A stretch of DNA of 64,000 bases from Streptomyces antarcticus. GTDB lineage: Bacteria; Actinomycetota; Actinomycetes; Streptomycetales; Streptomycetaceae. Numbering within the stretch: the stretch's first letter is position 1; the number at the start of each line of letters is the position of its first letter. Positions 36,449-44,331 of this stretch are shown piece by piece. Both the position numbers and the translations under genes were made by a program. The DNA lies in NCBI RefSeq assembly GCF_026627255.1, contig NZ_JAPNLM010000025.1, forward strand, positions 1 through 64,000, written 5' to 3'. The notes under the pieces were generated by a model, which was not told the DNA's origin, made no database searches, and saw only the letters and a program-made list of their open reading frames with translations.

Positions 36449-37992
36449 ACCGCGGTCGGGGTGTGGGTGCCCTTGAGGCGTTCGAGGTCCGAGGGCCTGA
36501 CCTGGATGACGAGCAGTGCGATCAGCGCCGTGGCCAGGGTGAAGACCGCCGCCGCCACGAAGGCCGCGCTCACGCCCGAGGTGAGGACCTGGTCGCTCCA
36601 CGGTTTCGGGAACTCCCGCGTCCGCACGAAGTACGCCTTCTGCTCCGGGGTCGCCGTGCTCAGGAAGGAACCCGCCTGTTCCTTGGCCTCGTTGCGGCTG
36701 GCGGTGCCGAACACCGTGACCAGGATGGACAGGCCCAGCGAACCGCCCACCTGCTGCATGGTGTTCAGCAGTCCGGAGGCCGCGCCGGACTCCCGGTCCG
36801 GCACGTTGGACAGCGCCATCAGCGTCAGGGAGACGAACTGCATGCCCATGCCCGCGCTGAACAGCAGCATCGGGCCGAGGATGCTGCCCAGGTACGTCGA
36901 GTGGACGTCGGTCTGCGTGAGCCACGCCAGGCCGGACGCCGAGAGCACCGAGCCGGTGACCATGAACGGCTTCGGCCCGTACTTCGGCAGGAGTTGGGAG
37001 GTGAGTCCGGCCGTGACCGCGATCATCGCGCTGACCGGGAGGAAGGCGAGCCCGGCCTGGATCGGGCTGAAGCCCAGCACGTTCTGTACGAACAGGGTCA
37101 GGAAGAAGAACATGCCGAAGATCGCGCAGGCGAAGAAGAGCATGATCGCGTACGTCCCGGCCCGGTTGCGGTCGGCGAACATGTGCAGCGGGGTGATCGG
37201 CTGGGGCGAGCGCCGCTCGTTCAGGACGAAGAGGGTCAGCAGGACCGCGGCGGCCCCGAAGGAGCCCAGGGTGAGCGCGTCCGTCCAGCCGTCCTGGGAC
37301 GCGCGGATGAATCCGTAGACGAGCGCGACCATGCCGAGCGTGGACAGCAGGGCCCCCGCTGCGTCGAAGTGGCCCGGGTGGCGTTTCGATTCGCGGATGA
37401 CCCGGGGGGTCGCGAGGGCGATCAGCGCGGCTATGGGGACGTTGACGAACAGTACCCAGCGCCAGTTGAGCCACTCCACGAGAATGCCGCCCGCGAGCAG
37501 CCCGATCGCGCCGCCGGCCGCCGATACGCCGGCGAACACGCCGAACGCCCGGGTGCGTTCCGGGCCTTCACGGAACGTGGTGGTGATCAGCGCGAGCGCG
37601 GTCGGCGAGGCGATGGCTCCGCCGACGCCCTGGAGGGCCCGGGCGGCCATCAGCTGGCCGGAGTTCTGGGCGAAGCCGCCCAGCAGCGAGGCCAGGCCGA
37701 AGAGCAGGACGCCGAAGATGAAGACGCGCCGCCGGCCGAGTATGTCGCCGGCCCGGCCGCCGAGCAGGAGCAGTCCGCCGAAGGTGAGGGTGTAGGCGTT
37801 GACGACCCAGGACAGGCTCTCGGTGGAGAAGCCGAGGTCCGTCTGGATGTGCGGCAGCGCGATGTTCACGATGGTGATGTCGAGAACGACCATGAGCTGG
37901 CAGGAGGCGAGCACGAACAGCGCGAGCCCGTTCCCGCCCCCGCGGACCTTGCCGTCGGTCCCGTTGCTGTTCGGCAGTGCGTTCGGGTCCAC
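36445..37992 (-). CDS. MFS drug exporter, DHA2 (14-TM) family
   Basis: A 515-residue proton-coupled efflux transporter. The first helix carries LMVVLDITIVNIALPHIQTDL (motif D1 region), followed by LLLLGGRAGDILGRRRVF (motif A) and, in TM5, the antiporter motif C region (GVFAGVSAAGGAIGLLAGG). About 14 hydrophobic segments are seen, as in EmrB/QacA relatives. Start is GTG 37992. The upstream region is shared with the divergent S9 peptidase and holds an operator copy at 38047, so it might share that control; export of a P450-derived product is another possibility. Confidence 0.88.
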   Translation of the reverse strand: MDPNALPNSNGTDGKVRGGGNGLALFVLASCQLMVVLDITIVNIALPHIQTDLGFSTESLSWVVNAYTLTFGGLLLLGGRAGDILGRRRVFIFGVLLFGLASLLGGFAQNSGQLMAARALQGVGGAIASPTALALITTTFREGPERTRAFGVFAGVSAAGGAIGLLAGGILVEWLNWRWVLFVNVPIAALIALATPRVIRESKRHPGHFDAAGALLSTLGMVALVYGFIRASQDGWTDALTLGSFGAAAVLLTLFVLNERRSPQPITPLHMFADRNRAGTYAIMLFFACAIFGMFFFLTLFVQNVLGFSPIQAGLAFLPVSAMIAVTAGLTSQLLPKYGPKPFMVTGSVLSASGLAWLTQTDVHSTYLGSILGPMLLFSAGMGMQFVSLTLMALSNVPDRESGAASGLLNTMQQVGGSLGLSILVTVFGTASRNEAKEQAGSFLSTATPEQKAYFVRTREFPKPWSDQVLTSGVSAAFVAAAVFTLATALIALLVIQVRPSDLERLKGTHTPTAV

Positions 37993-38046
37993 CTAGTCGA
38001 CGCTAAGCCCGCACCTCATGGGTCACCACTCGAACAGCCTAGTAGC

Positions 38047-38060
38047 AGTGATATTTCACA
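38047..38060 (+). promoter_or_regulatory. Shared operator, copy A (S9 peptidase)
   Basis: AGTGATATTTCACA fits the motif AGTRNNATKTCACA found six times in the island. It lies 15 bp before the S9 peptidase ATG and 54 bp before the divergent MFS start. Outer GT...AC symmetry is typical of GntR-family operators (family knowledge). Confidence 0.65.
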
Positions 38061-38075
38061 TGTCACACTTCTGCA

Positions 38076-40223
38076 ATGGACGACTTCCTCAGGCTCTCCG
38101 CCGACACCTCCCGCTTCACCTACGGCGCCCCGCGCGCGTTCGCCTTCGGGGACGACGGCGGGCTGCTCTGGTTCCTCCGCTCCACCGGTCCCACCGACGC
38201 CTTCGACAGCCTCTGGGTGCTCGATACGGCCACCGGAGCCGAGACCCGGCTCGCCGACCCCCGCGCGCTGTGCCCAGGTTCCGGCACGCTGTCCGGACCC
38301 GTGCCCGATGCCGGTACCGGACCCGTGCCCGGCGTCCTCCCCGTCGCCGAGCGCCGGCTGCGCGAGCGGATCCGGCTCGTCGCCGCCGGGATCGGCTCGT
38401 ACGCGCTCTCCGGCGACGGGCGCAGCGCCGTCTTCGCCCTCCACGGGCGGCTCTACCGGGTCGCCGCCGGTGCGGCCGGCCCGCCCGAGGAGGTCCCGGT
38501 CGCGGGCCCCGCCTTCGACCCCCGCCCCGACGCGGACGGCTCCCGCACCGCGTACGTCACCGGGGACGCCCTCCACCTCGCCCCGGGCGGACGGATCAGC
38601 CCCGCCGACGGGGCCCGCTGGGGCGTGGCCGAGTTCGCCGCCGCCGAGGAGCTCGGCCGCTCCCGCGGACACTGGTGGTCCCCCGACGGGCTGGCCCTGC
38701 TCGCCGCCCGCGTCGACGAATCCGCCCTCCCCCGGCGCTACTTCACCGACCCCGCCCACCCCGAACTCCCGGCCGAGGACTTCGCGTACCCGGAGGCCGG
38801 CGGACCCAACGCGGACGTCCAGCTGTGGGTGCTCGGCCCCTCGGGCGCCCGGGTCCGGATCGACTGGGACGCCGAGGAGTACCCGTACGTCTCCGACGCC
38901 GGCTGGGCCACCGGTGGCGCGGTCATCCGTGACACAGCCGCCGCCGACGCAGCCGCCGGCGAGATCCTGCTGACCGTGCAGGACCGCCTCCAGCGCACCG
39001 TCCTGCTGCTCTCCGCCGACCCGGCCACCGGCCGCACCCGGGAGCTGTCGCGCACCGAACACCCGCGGTGGGTGGACCCGATGGTGCCCGGCACCCCGGC
39101 GCGGCTGCCCGACGGGCGGATGCTGACCGCCGCCGACACCCCGGGCGGGACCGCGCGCGCCCTCGCCCTCGACGGCGTCCCGCTCACCGGGGACGGGATC
39201 CAGGTCCGGCGCGCGGCCGGCGTCCACGCGGGTCGGCTGCTGGTCGAGGCCGGCCTGCGCGACCCCTCCGAGCAGCAGGTGCTGCTGCTGGACCCGGAGA
39301 CCGGCGGGGTGACCCCGCTCGCCGACGGGTCCGGGGTCAACAGCGTGCTCGCCGCGGGCGGGACGCTGCTGCTGACCCGGGCCGCCGCCGACGGGATCCG
39401 GCGGACCGTACGCACCCCCGACGGGCGGGAGTTCACCCCCGTCGACCTGTCGCAGCCGCTGCCGTACCGGGTGGCGCCGGTGCTGGAGCGGGTCACCGAG
39501 CACGGGGTCCCCACCGCCCTGGTACTGCCCCGCGGCCACGTGCCCGGGCGGCGGCTGCCGGTGCTGGTCGACGCGTACGGCGGCCCCGGCTACCAGGACG
39601 TCAGCGCCGAGCCGCGCCGCTGGCAGGCCAAGCAGTGGTGGGCCGACCAGGGCTTCGCGGTGGTGACCGTCGACAACCGCGGCACCCCGTACGTCTCGCC
39701 CGCCTTCACGCACGCCGTGTACCGCGGCTTCTCCGAGGTCACCCTGGAGGACCAGGTCGCGGCGCTCCACGCGCTCGGCGCCCGGCACCCGGACCTCGAC
39801 CTCGGCCGGGTCGGGGTGCGCGGCTGGTCCTACGGCGGCTACCTGTCCGCCCTGGCGGTCCTGCGCCGCCCGGACGTCTTCCACGCGGCGTCGGCCGGGG
39901 CCGCGCCGACGGACTTCCGGCACTACGACACCGCGTACACCGAGCGGTACCTCGGCCTGCCGCAGGAGGACCCCGGGGTCTACGAGCGGGACTCGCTGAT
40001 CCCCGACGCCCCGAAACTGACCCGGCCGCTGCTGCTCACCACGGGCCTCGCCGACGACAACGTGCACCCCTCCCACACGCTGCGCCTGTCCCGGGCCCTG
40101 ACCGACGCGGGCCGCCCGCACCGTCTGCTGGCGCTGCCGGGGGTCACGCACATGACACCGGGCGGGACGCGGGAGAAGGTGATGGCGCTGGAGCTGGAGT
40201 TCTTCCGCGAGGTGCTGGGCTGA
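38076..40223 (+). CDS. DPP-IV-like prolyl oligopeptidase (S9)
   Basis: A 715-residue serine peptidase of family S9. An N-terminal beta-propeller (about residues 1-440, DPPIV_N-like) gates a C-terminal alpha/beta-hydrolase with Ser585 in GWSYGGY, Asp660/661 in GLADDNV and His692 in GVTHMTPGG. Enzymes of this group release Xaa-Pro dipeptides or cut after proline, exactly what collagen peptides (Gly-Pro-Hyp repeats) require. There is no signal peptide, so it should act on imported peptides in the cytoplasm. It is preceded by operator copy A and faces the peptide ABC transporter across a shared terminator. Its place in the collagen island is inferred from specificity and the shared operator. Confidence 0.9.
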   Translation: MDDFLRLSADTSRFTYGAPRAFAFGDDGGLLWFLRSTGPTDAFDSLWVLDTATGAETRLADPRALCPGSGTLSGPVPDAGTGPVPGVLPVAERRLRERIRLVAAGIGSYALSGDGRSAVFALHGRLYRVAAGAAGPPEEVPVAGPAFDPRPDADGSRTAYVTGDALHLAPGGRISPADGARWGVAEFAAAEELGRSRGHWWSPDGLALLAARVDESALPRRYFTDPAHPELPAEDFAYPEAGGPNADVQLWVLGPSGARVRIDWDAEEYPYVSDAGWATGGAVIRDTAAADAAAGEILLTVQDRLQRTVLLLSADPATGRTRELSRTEHPRWVDPMVPGTPARLPDGRMLTAADTPGGTARALALDGVPLTGDGIQVRRAAGVHAGRLLVEAGLRDPSEQQVLLLDPETGGVTPLADGSGVNSVLAAGGTLLLTRAAADGIRRTVRTPDGREFTPVDLSQPLPYRVAPVLERVTEHGVPTALVLPRGHVPGRRLPVLVDAYGGPGYQDVSAEPRRWQAKQWWADQGFAVVTVDNRGTPYVSPAFTHAVYRGFSEVTLEDQVAALHALGARHPDLDLGRVGVRGWSYGGYLSALAVLRRPDVFHAASAGAAPTDFRHYDTAYTERYLGLPQEDPGVYERDSLIPDAPKLTRPLLLTTGLADDNVHPSHTLRLSRALTDAGRPHRLLALPGVTHMTPGGTREKVMALELEFFREVLG

Positions 40224-40254
40224 GCTCGCGGCGCCACCGGGCAGGGGTATGGCG

Positions 40255-40288
40255 GGACCCCGGAGACGCCATCGGCTCCGGGGCCCCG
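40255..40288. terminator. Bidirectional hairpin terminator
   Basis: An inverted repeat between converging genes: CCCCGGAG (40259-40266) pairs with CTCCGGGG (40277-40284), extended by GGG/CCC outside one mismatch, with a 10-nt loop. Confidence 0.7.
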
Positions 40289-40307
40289 CCTCTTCCCGTG
40301 ATCCCCG

Positions 40308-41363
40308 TCAGTCACCCGGGAAGTGACAGGCCACCTCGCGGGAGGCGGCGGGCCGCAACACCGGCCGTTCGGTGCGGCAGATGTCCCGCGCCTTGAAGCA
40401 GCGCGGGTGGAAGGCGCAGCCCGGGGGTGGGGCGGCCGGGCGATTGGGGCCTCCCCTGCTCGAACGAAGTTGAGAGCTTGGGGAAGGCTCGCCGAGCAGC
40501 ACGATCCGCTCCCGCCGCCGTTCCGCCGCCGGGTCGGGCAGCGGGACGGCGGACAGCAGTGCCCGCGTGTACGGGTGCTGCGGGGTCTCGTAGAGGGACG
40601 CGCGGTCCCCGATCTCGACGATCCGGCCCAGGTACATGACGGCGACGCGGTCGCTGACCCGCTTGACCACCGACAGGTCGTGCGCGATGAACACGTACGC
40701 GAGCCCGAGCTCGGCGCGCAGCCGCTCCATCAGGTTCACGATCTGGGCCTGTACGGACACGTCGAGGGCGGAGACCGGCTCGTCGGCGACGATCAGCCGC
40801 GGGCTGGTGGACAGCGAGCGGGCGATGCCGATGCGCTGGGCCTGGCCGCCGGAGAACTCGTGCGGGTAGCGGTCGATGTGTTCGGGGATCAGCCCGACGA
40901 GGTCCATCAGCTCGGCGGCCCGGCGGCGGGCGTCCCCGGCGCTCCAGCCCCGCACCAGCAGCGGGTCGGAGATGATCCGGGCCACCGTCTGGCGGGGGTT
41001 GAGGGAGGAGTGGGGGTCCTGGAAGACCATCTGGATGTTCCGGCGCAGCGGCCGCAGCGCCCGCTGGGAGAGCCGGCTGATGTCGCGGCCTTCGAAGGCG
41101 ACGGTGCCGGAGGTGGGCTCCAGCAGCCGTACGAGCATCCGGCCGGTGGTGGACTTCCCGCAGCCCGACTCCCCGACCAGGCCGAGGGTGCGGCCGGGCA
41201 TCAGGTCGAAGGAGACCCCGTCGACGGCGCGCACGGGCGCCCCCCGGCGCCCGGTCACGGACCGTTTCCCGGGGAAGGTCATGGTGAGGTCCCGTACGGA
41301 CAGCAGCGGTTCGGCGCCGGTGCTCCCGGGAGTCCCGGCGGCGGTGGTGGTCGTGGCGGTCAT
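40308..41363 (-). CDS. Peptide ABC transporter ATPase (DppF/OppF-like)
   Basis: A 351-residue ATPase: Walker A GESGCGKST, signature FSGGQAQR, Walker B LIVADEP and the C-terminal oligopeptide-transporter cysteine motif (GCAFHPRC, DICRTE, ACHF) that marks OppD/OppF proteins. ATG 41363 overlaps the stop of the partner ATPase by 4 bp. Between LLGEP and PPGCAFHPRC there is an unusual insert of about 15 residues (SPSSQLRSSRGGPNRPA) encoded by a palindromic Streptomyces-type intergenic repeat (40446-40487). It is the last gene of a five-gene transporter operon running from 46077. Confidence 0.9.
   Translation of the reverse strand: MTATTTTAAGTPGSTGAEPLLSVRDLTMTFPGKRSVTGRRGAPVRAVDGVSFDLMPGRTLGLVGESGCGKSTTGRMLVRLLEPTSGTVAFEGRDISRLSQRALRPLRRNIQMVFQDPHSSLNPRQTVARIISDPLLVRGWSAGDARRRAAELMDLVGLIPEHIDRYPHEFSGGQAQRIGIARSLSTSPRLIVADEPVSALDVSVQAQIVNLMERLRAELGLAYVFIAHDLSVVKRVSDRVAVMYLGRIVEIGDRASLYETPQHPYTRALLSAVPLPDPAAERRRERIVLLGEPSPSSQLRSSRGGPNRPAAPPPGCAFHPRCFKARDICRTERPVLRPAASREVACHFPGD
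40446..40487. repeat. Palindromic dispersed repeat inside a coding region
   Basis: About 42 bp with imperfect dyad symmetry (CCTCCCCTGCTC ... GAGAGCTTGGGGAAGG) around GAACGAAGT. This resembles a repeat scattered in Streptomyces intergenic regions (recalled, not searched). Here it is inserted in frame in the OppF-type ATPase. Confidence 0.5.
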
Positions 41364-42370
41364 CGGGTGGCCTCCTCGGCGGTCCGGGCCCCGGCGAAGT
41401 GGCAGGCCGCGGTCCGCGGTGGCCCGTTCCCGTACGGTTCGAGCTCCGGGCGTACGTCGGCGCAGCGCGCGGCGGCGCGGCCGCAGCGCGGGGCGAAGGC
41501 GCAGCCGGGGGCCGGGGCGAGCAGGGACGGCGGCGAGCCGGGGATGAAGGGCAGGGGGCCGTCGTCGGCGTCGTCGAGCCGGGGCAGCGAGTCGAGCAGG
41601 CCGCGGGTGTAGGGGTGCGCGGGGTCGGCGAACAGCTCGTCGACGGGCGCCTGTTCGGCGGCGCGGCCGCCGTACATGACGAGGACCTCATGGGCCACGC
41701 GGGCGACGACGCCCAGGTCGTGCGTGATCATCACGACGCCGAGGCCGCGTTCCTGCTGGAGCCGGGCGATCAGCTCCAGGATCTGGGCCTGCACGGTGAC
41801 GTCGAGGGCGGTGGTCGGCTCGTCGGCGATCAGCAGGTCGGGCTCGCAGGCCAGGGCCATGGCGATCATCGCGCGCTGGCGCATGCCGCCGGAGAACTGG
41901 TGCGGGTACTCCCCCGCCCGGCGGGCGGGTTCCGGGATGCCGACCTCGCCGAGCATGTCGACGGCGCGGGCGCGGGCGGCGGCCCGCCGGGCCTTGAAGT
42001 GCACCCGGTAGTGTTCCGCGATCTGCTCGCCGACCGTGTAGTAGGGGTGCAGGCTGGACAGCGGGTCCTGGAAGATCATCGCGATGCGGCGGCCCCGTAC
42101 GGCGGACAGCTGCCGCTCGGAGAGGCCGGTCAGCTCCCGTCCGGCGAGGGCGACGGAGCCGCTGATCTCGGCGCCGCCCCGGTGCAGGCCCATGAGGGCG
42201 AGCGAGGTGACGGACTTGCCCGAGCCGGACTCGCCGACGATCCCGAGGGTGCGTCCGGCGTCAACGGTGAAGCCGAGGGAGTCGACGGCCCGTACGGGGC
42301 CGCGCGGGGTGGTGAACGTGACGCACAGGTCGCGCACGTGGAGCAGGGGGGTGTTCGCGGCGGCGGCCAT
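41360..42370 (-). CDS. Peptide ABC transporter ATPase (DppD/OppD-like)
   Basis: A 336-residue ATPase with Walker A GESGSGKSV, signature FSGGMRQR, Walker B LLIADEP, the switch region MITHDLGVV, and the C-terminal cysteine motif (GCAFAPRC, ARCADV, ACHFAG) of oligopeptide transporters. ATG 42370 overlaps the permease stop; the longer open frame upstream is out-of-frame permease sequence. It pairs with the DppF-like ATPase to drive import through the two permeases, presumably of proline-rich peptides given the island context. Confidence 0.9.
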   Translation of the reverse strand: MAAAANTPLLHVRDLCVTFTTPRGPVRAVDSLGFTVDAGRTLGIVGESGSGKSVTSLALMGLHRGGAEISGSVALAGRELTGLSERQLSAVRGRRIAMIFQDPLSSLHPYYTVGEQIAEHYRVHFKARRAAARARAVDMLGEVGIPEPARRAGEYPHQFSGGMRQRAMIAMALACEPDLLIADEPTTALDVTVQAQILELIARLQQERGLGVVMITHDLGVVARVAHEVLVMYGGRAAEQAPVDELFADPAHPYTRGLLDSLPRLDDADDGPLPFIPGSPPSLLAPAPGCAFAPRCGRAAARCADVRPELEPYGNGPPRTAACHFAGARTAEEATR

Positions 42371-43356
42371 CAGTACCTCACCCTCGGGTCGATGACGGCG
42401 TACAGGAGGTCGACCGCGAGGTTCGCGACGACGATGAAGAACGCGGCGAGCAGGGTGACCCCGAGGACGACCGGCTGGTCGGAGCTGACCAGCGCGCCGT
42501 AGAACAGCCGCCCGACGCCGGGGAGTCCGAAGATGGACTCGGTGATGACGGCTCCGGCGAGGAGCCCGCCGAGATCCATGCCGAAGATGGTGAGGATGGG
42601 GGTCATCCCGGAGCGCAGCCCGTGTTTGACGACGACGGTGCGCTCGGGCATGCCCTTGGCGCGGGCGGTGCGGATGTACGGCTCGGCCATGGCCTCGATC
42701 ATCGAACCGCGGCTCTGGCGGGCGTACATGGCGGCGTACAGCAGGGCGAGCGCCGTCCAGGGCAGCAGCAGGTTGGCGGCCCAGGACAGGGGGCCGTCGG
42801 TGAACGCCCGGTAGGTGGGGTAGGGCAGCAGTCCGGCGACGCGGATGACGCCGTGGATGAGCAGGACGGACGTGAAGTAGACGGGCAGTGAGGCAGCGGC
42901 GACCGCGCCGACCATGAGGGCCTTGTCGGTGGCGGTGTCCTTGCGCAGGGCGGCGGTGACCCCGGCGCCGAGGCCGAGGACGAGCCACAGGACGGCGGCG
43001 CCGGCGGCGAGCGACGCGGAGACGGGGAGCCGGTCCATCAGCAGGTCCCAGACGGGCAGGGAGTTCTCGTAGGAGTAGCCCAGGCAGGGGAAGCCGCAGT
43101 GCACGGCGTACGGGCCGGTGCCGAGGGTGCGCCCGGTGAAGATGCCGGTCAGGAAGTCGGCGAACTGGCGCCACAGCGGCTGGTCGAGGCCGAGGTAGGC
43201 CCGTACGTCGGCCAGCCGCTCGGCGCTGCAGGTCTTGCCGCAGGCGGCGGCGGCCGGGTCGGCGGGCAGGACGTGGAAGATCAGGAAGGTGACGGCGGCG
43301 ATGGCGAGGAGCACGCCGGCGAGGGCGAGGAGCCGGCGGGCGAGGTAGAGGATCAC
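42370..43356 (-). CDS. Peptide ABC transporter permease (DppB-like)
   Basis: A 328-residue permease with an N-terminal helix (LYLARRLLALAGVLLAIAAV), a large external loop containing two cysteine pairs (AACGKTCSAER and CGFPCLG), and a BPD_transp_1 domain of five further helices. The EAA loop is YIRTARAKGMPERTVVVKHG. It overlaps both neighbouring genes by a few bases. DppB-type subunits pair with DppC-type ones to form the channel. Confidence 0.9.
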   Translation of the reverse strand: MILYLARRLLALAGVLLAIAAVTFLIFHVLPADPAAAACGKTCSAERLADVRAYLGLDQPLWRQFADFLTGIFTGRTLGTGPYAVHCGFPCLGYSYENSLPVWDLLMDRLPVSASLAAGAAVLWLVLGLGAGVTAALRKDTATDKALMVGAVAAASLPVYFTSVLLIHGVIRVAGLLPYPTYRAFTDGPLSWAANLLLPWTALALLYAAMYARQSRGSMIEAMAEPYIRTARAKGMPERTVVVKHGLRSGMTPILTIFGMDLGGLLAGAVITESIFGLPGVGRLFYGALVSSDQPVVLGVTLLAAFFIVVANLAVDLLYAVIDPRVRY

Positions 43357-44303
43357 GTGCGGCCGCCCCTCGGGTCGAGGATGTCGCGCAGGGCGTCGCC
43401 GAGCAGGGTGAAGGCGAGCACCGCGAGGAAGAGGAAGACGCTGGGGATGACGAAGTACATGGGGTCGGTCTCGTAGAAGGCGACGGACTCGGCGATCATC
43501 TGGCCCCAGGAGGGGGTGGGCGGGCGGACTCCCACGCCGAGGTAGCTGAGCGCCGCCTCGGTGCTGATCATGCCGGGGATGAGCAGGGTGGTGTAGGCGA
43601 TGACCGGGCCCGAGACGCCCGGCAGGATGTCGCGGGTCAGGATGCGCCAGGATCCGGCGCCGCCGACGCGGGCGGCGTCGACGTACTCGCGGTGTTTGAG
43701 GGACAGGGTCTGGCCGCGGACGACGCGGGCGACGCCGGGCCAGCCGAAGACGCCGATGACCGCGGTCATCAGCACGATCCGGTTGACGTCCTTGGCCACG
43801 GACAGCATCGCGATCATGAAGATCAGCGAGGGGAACGACATGGTCAGGTCCATGAGCCGGGACAGGACCGCGTCGGTCCGGCCGGCGAAGTAGCCGGCGG
43901 CGATCCCGGCGGCGGTGCCGGTGACCACCACGATGGCGGTGGCGGCGAAGGCGATCAGCAGGGAGACCTGCGCGCCGTGGACCACGCGGGCGAACAGGTC
44001 GCGGCCGGTGACGGGTTCGACGCCGAGCCAGTGCTCGGCGCTGATCCCGCCGAAGGAGCCCAGCGGCTGGCCTCCGAGGTAGGGGTCGATGGCGGTCTTG
44101 TCGAACTCCTCGGGGGACCAGCCGCCGAGCGCGCCCAGCCAGGGGGCGGTGGCGGCCATGAGGACGAAGAGGAGGACGACGCAGAGGCTGACGCGGACGG
44201 CGGGGCGGCGGCGGAGTTCCCGCCGGGCGAGCTGCCAGGGGCTGCTGCCCGGCGGGACCTCCTTCGCCTCCGGTGCGCCGGCGGCGGGTGCGGTGGTGGT
44301 CAT
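43353..44303 (-). CDS. Peptide ABC transporter permease (DppC-like)
   Basis: A 316-residue permease with the OppC-type N-terminal helix (RVSLCVVLLFVLMAATAPWL), an extracellular segment (LGVEPVTGRDLFARVVHGAQ), and the conserved membrane domain with the EAA motif YVDAARVGGAGSWRILTRDI and the end motif FTLLGDALRDILDPR. It lies 28 bp downstream of the binding-protein gene and overlaps the DppB-like gene by 4 bp. Confidence 0.9.
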   Translation of the reverse strand: MTTTAPAAGAPEAKEVPPGSSPWQLARRELRRRPAVRVSLCVVLLFVLMAATAPWLGALGGWSPEEFDKTAIDPYLGGQPLGSFGGISAEHWLGVEPVTGRDLFARVVHGAQVSLLIAFAATAIVVVTGTAAGIAAGYFAGRTDAVLSRLMDLTMSFPSLIFMIAMLSVAKDVNRIVLMTAVIGVFGWPGVARVVRGQTLSLKHREYVDAARVGGAGSWRILTRDILPGVSGPVIAYTTLLIPGMISTEAALSYLGVGVRPPTPSWGQMIAESVAFYETDPMYFVIPSVFLFLAVLAFTLLGDALRDILDPRGGRT

Positions 44304-44331
44304 CGCGGGGTGCGGGGGTGTTCGTCCGGCC

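Noticed and set aside
35750..37474. 574-codon minus-strand frame
   Set aside because: Shadow of the MFS exporter in another frame and antisense to the methyltransferase and P450.
35986..38973. 995-codon plus-strand frame spanning P450-region genes
   Set aside because: Crosses the methyltransferase, MFS and S9 genes out of frame or antisense; Arg/Pro-rich shadow.
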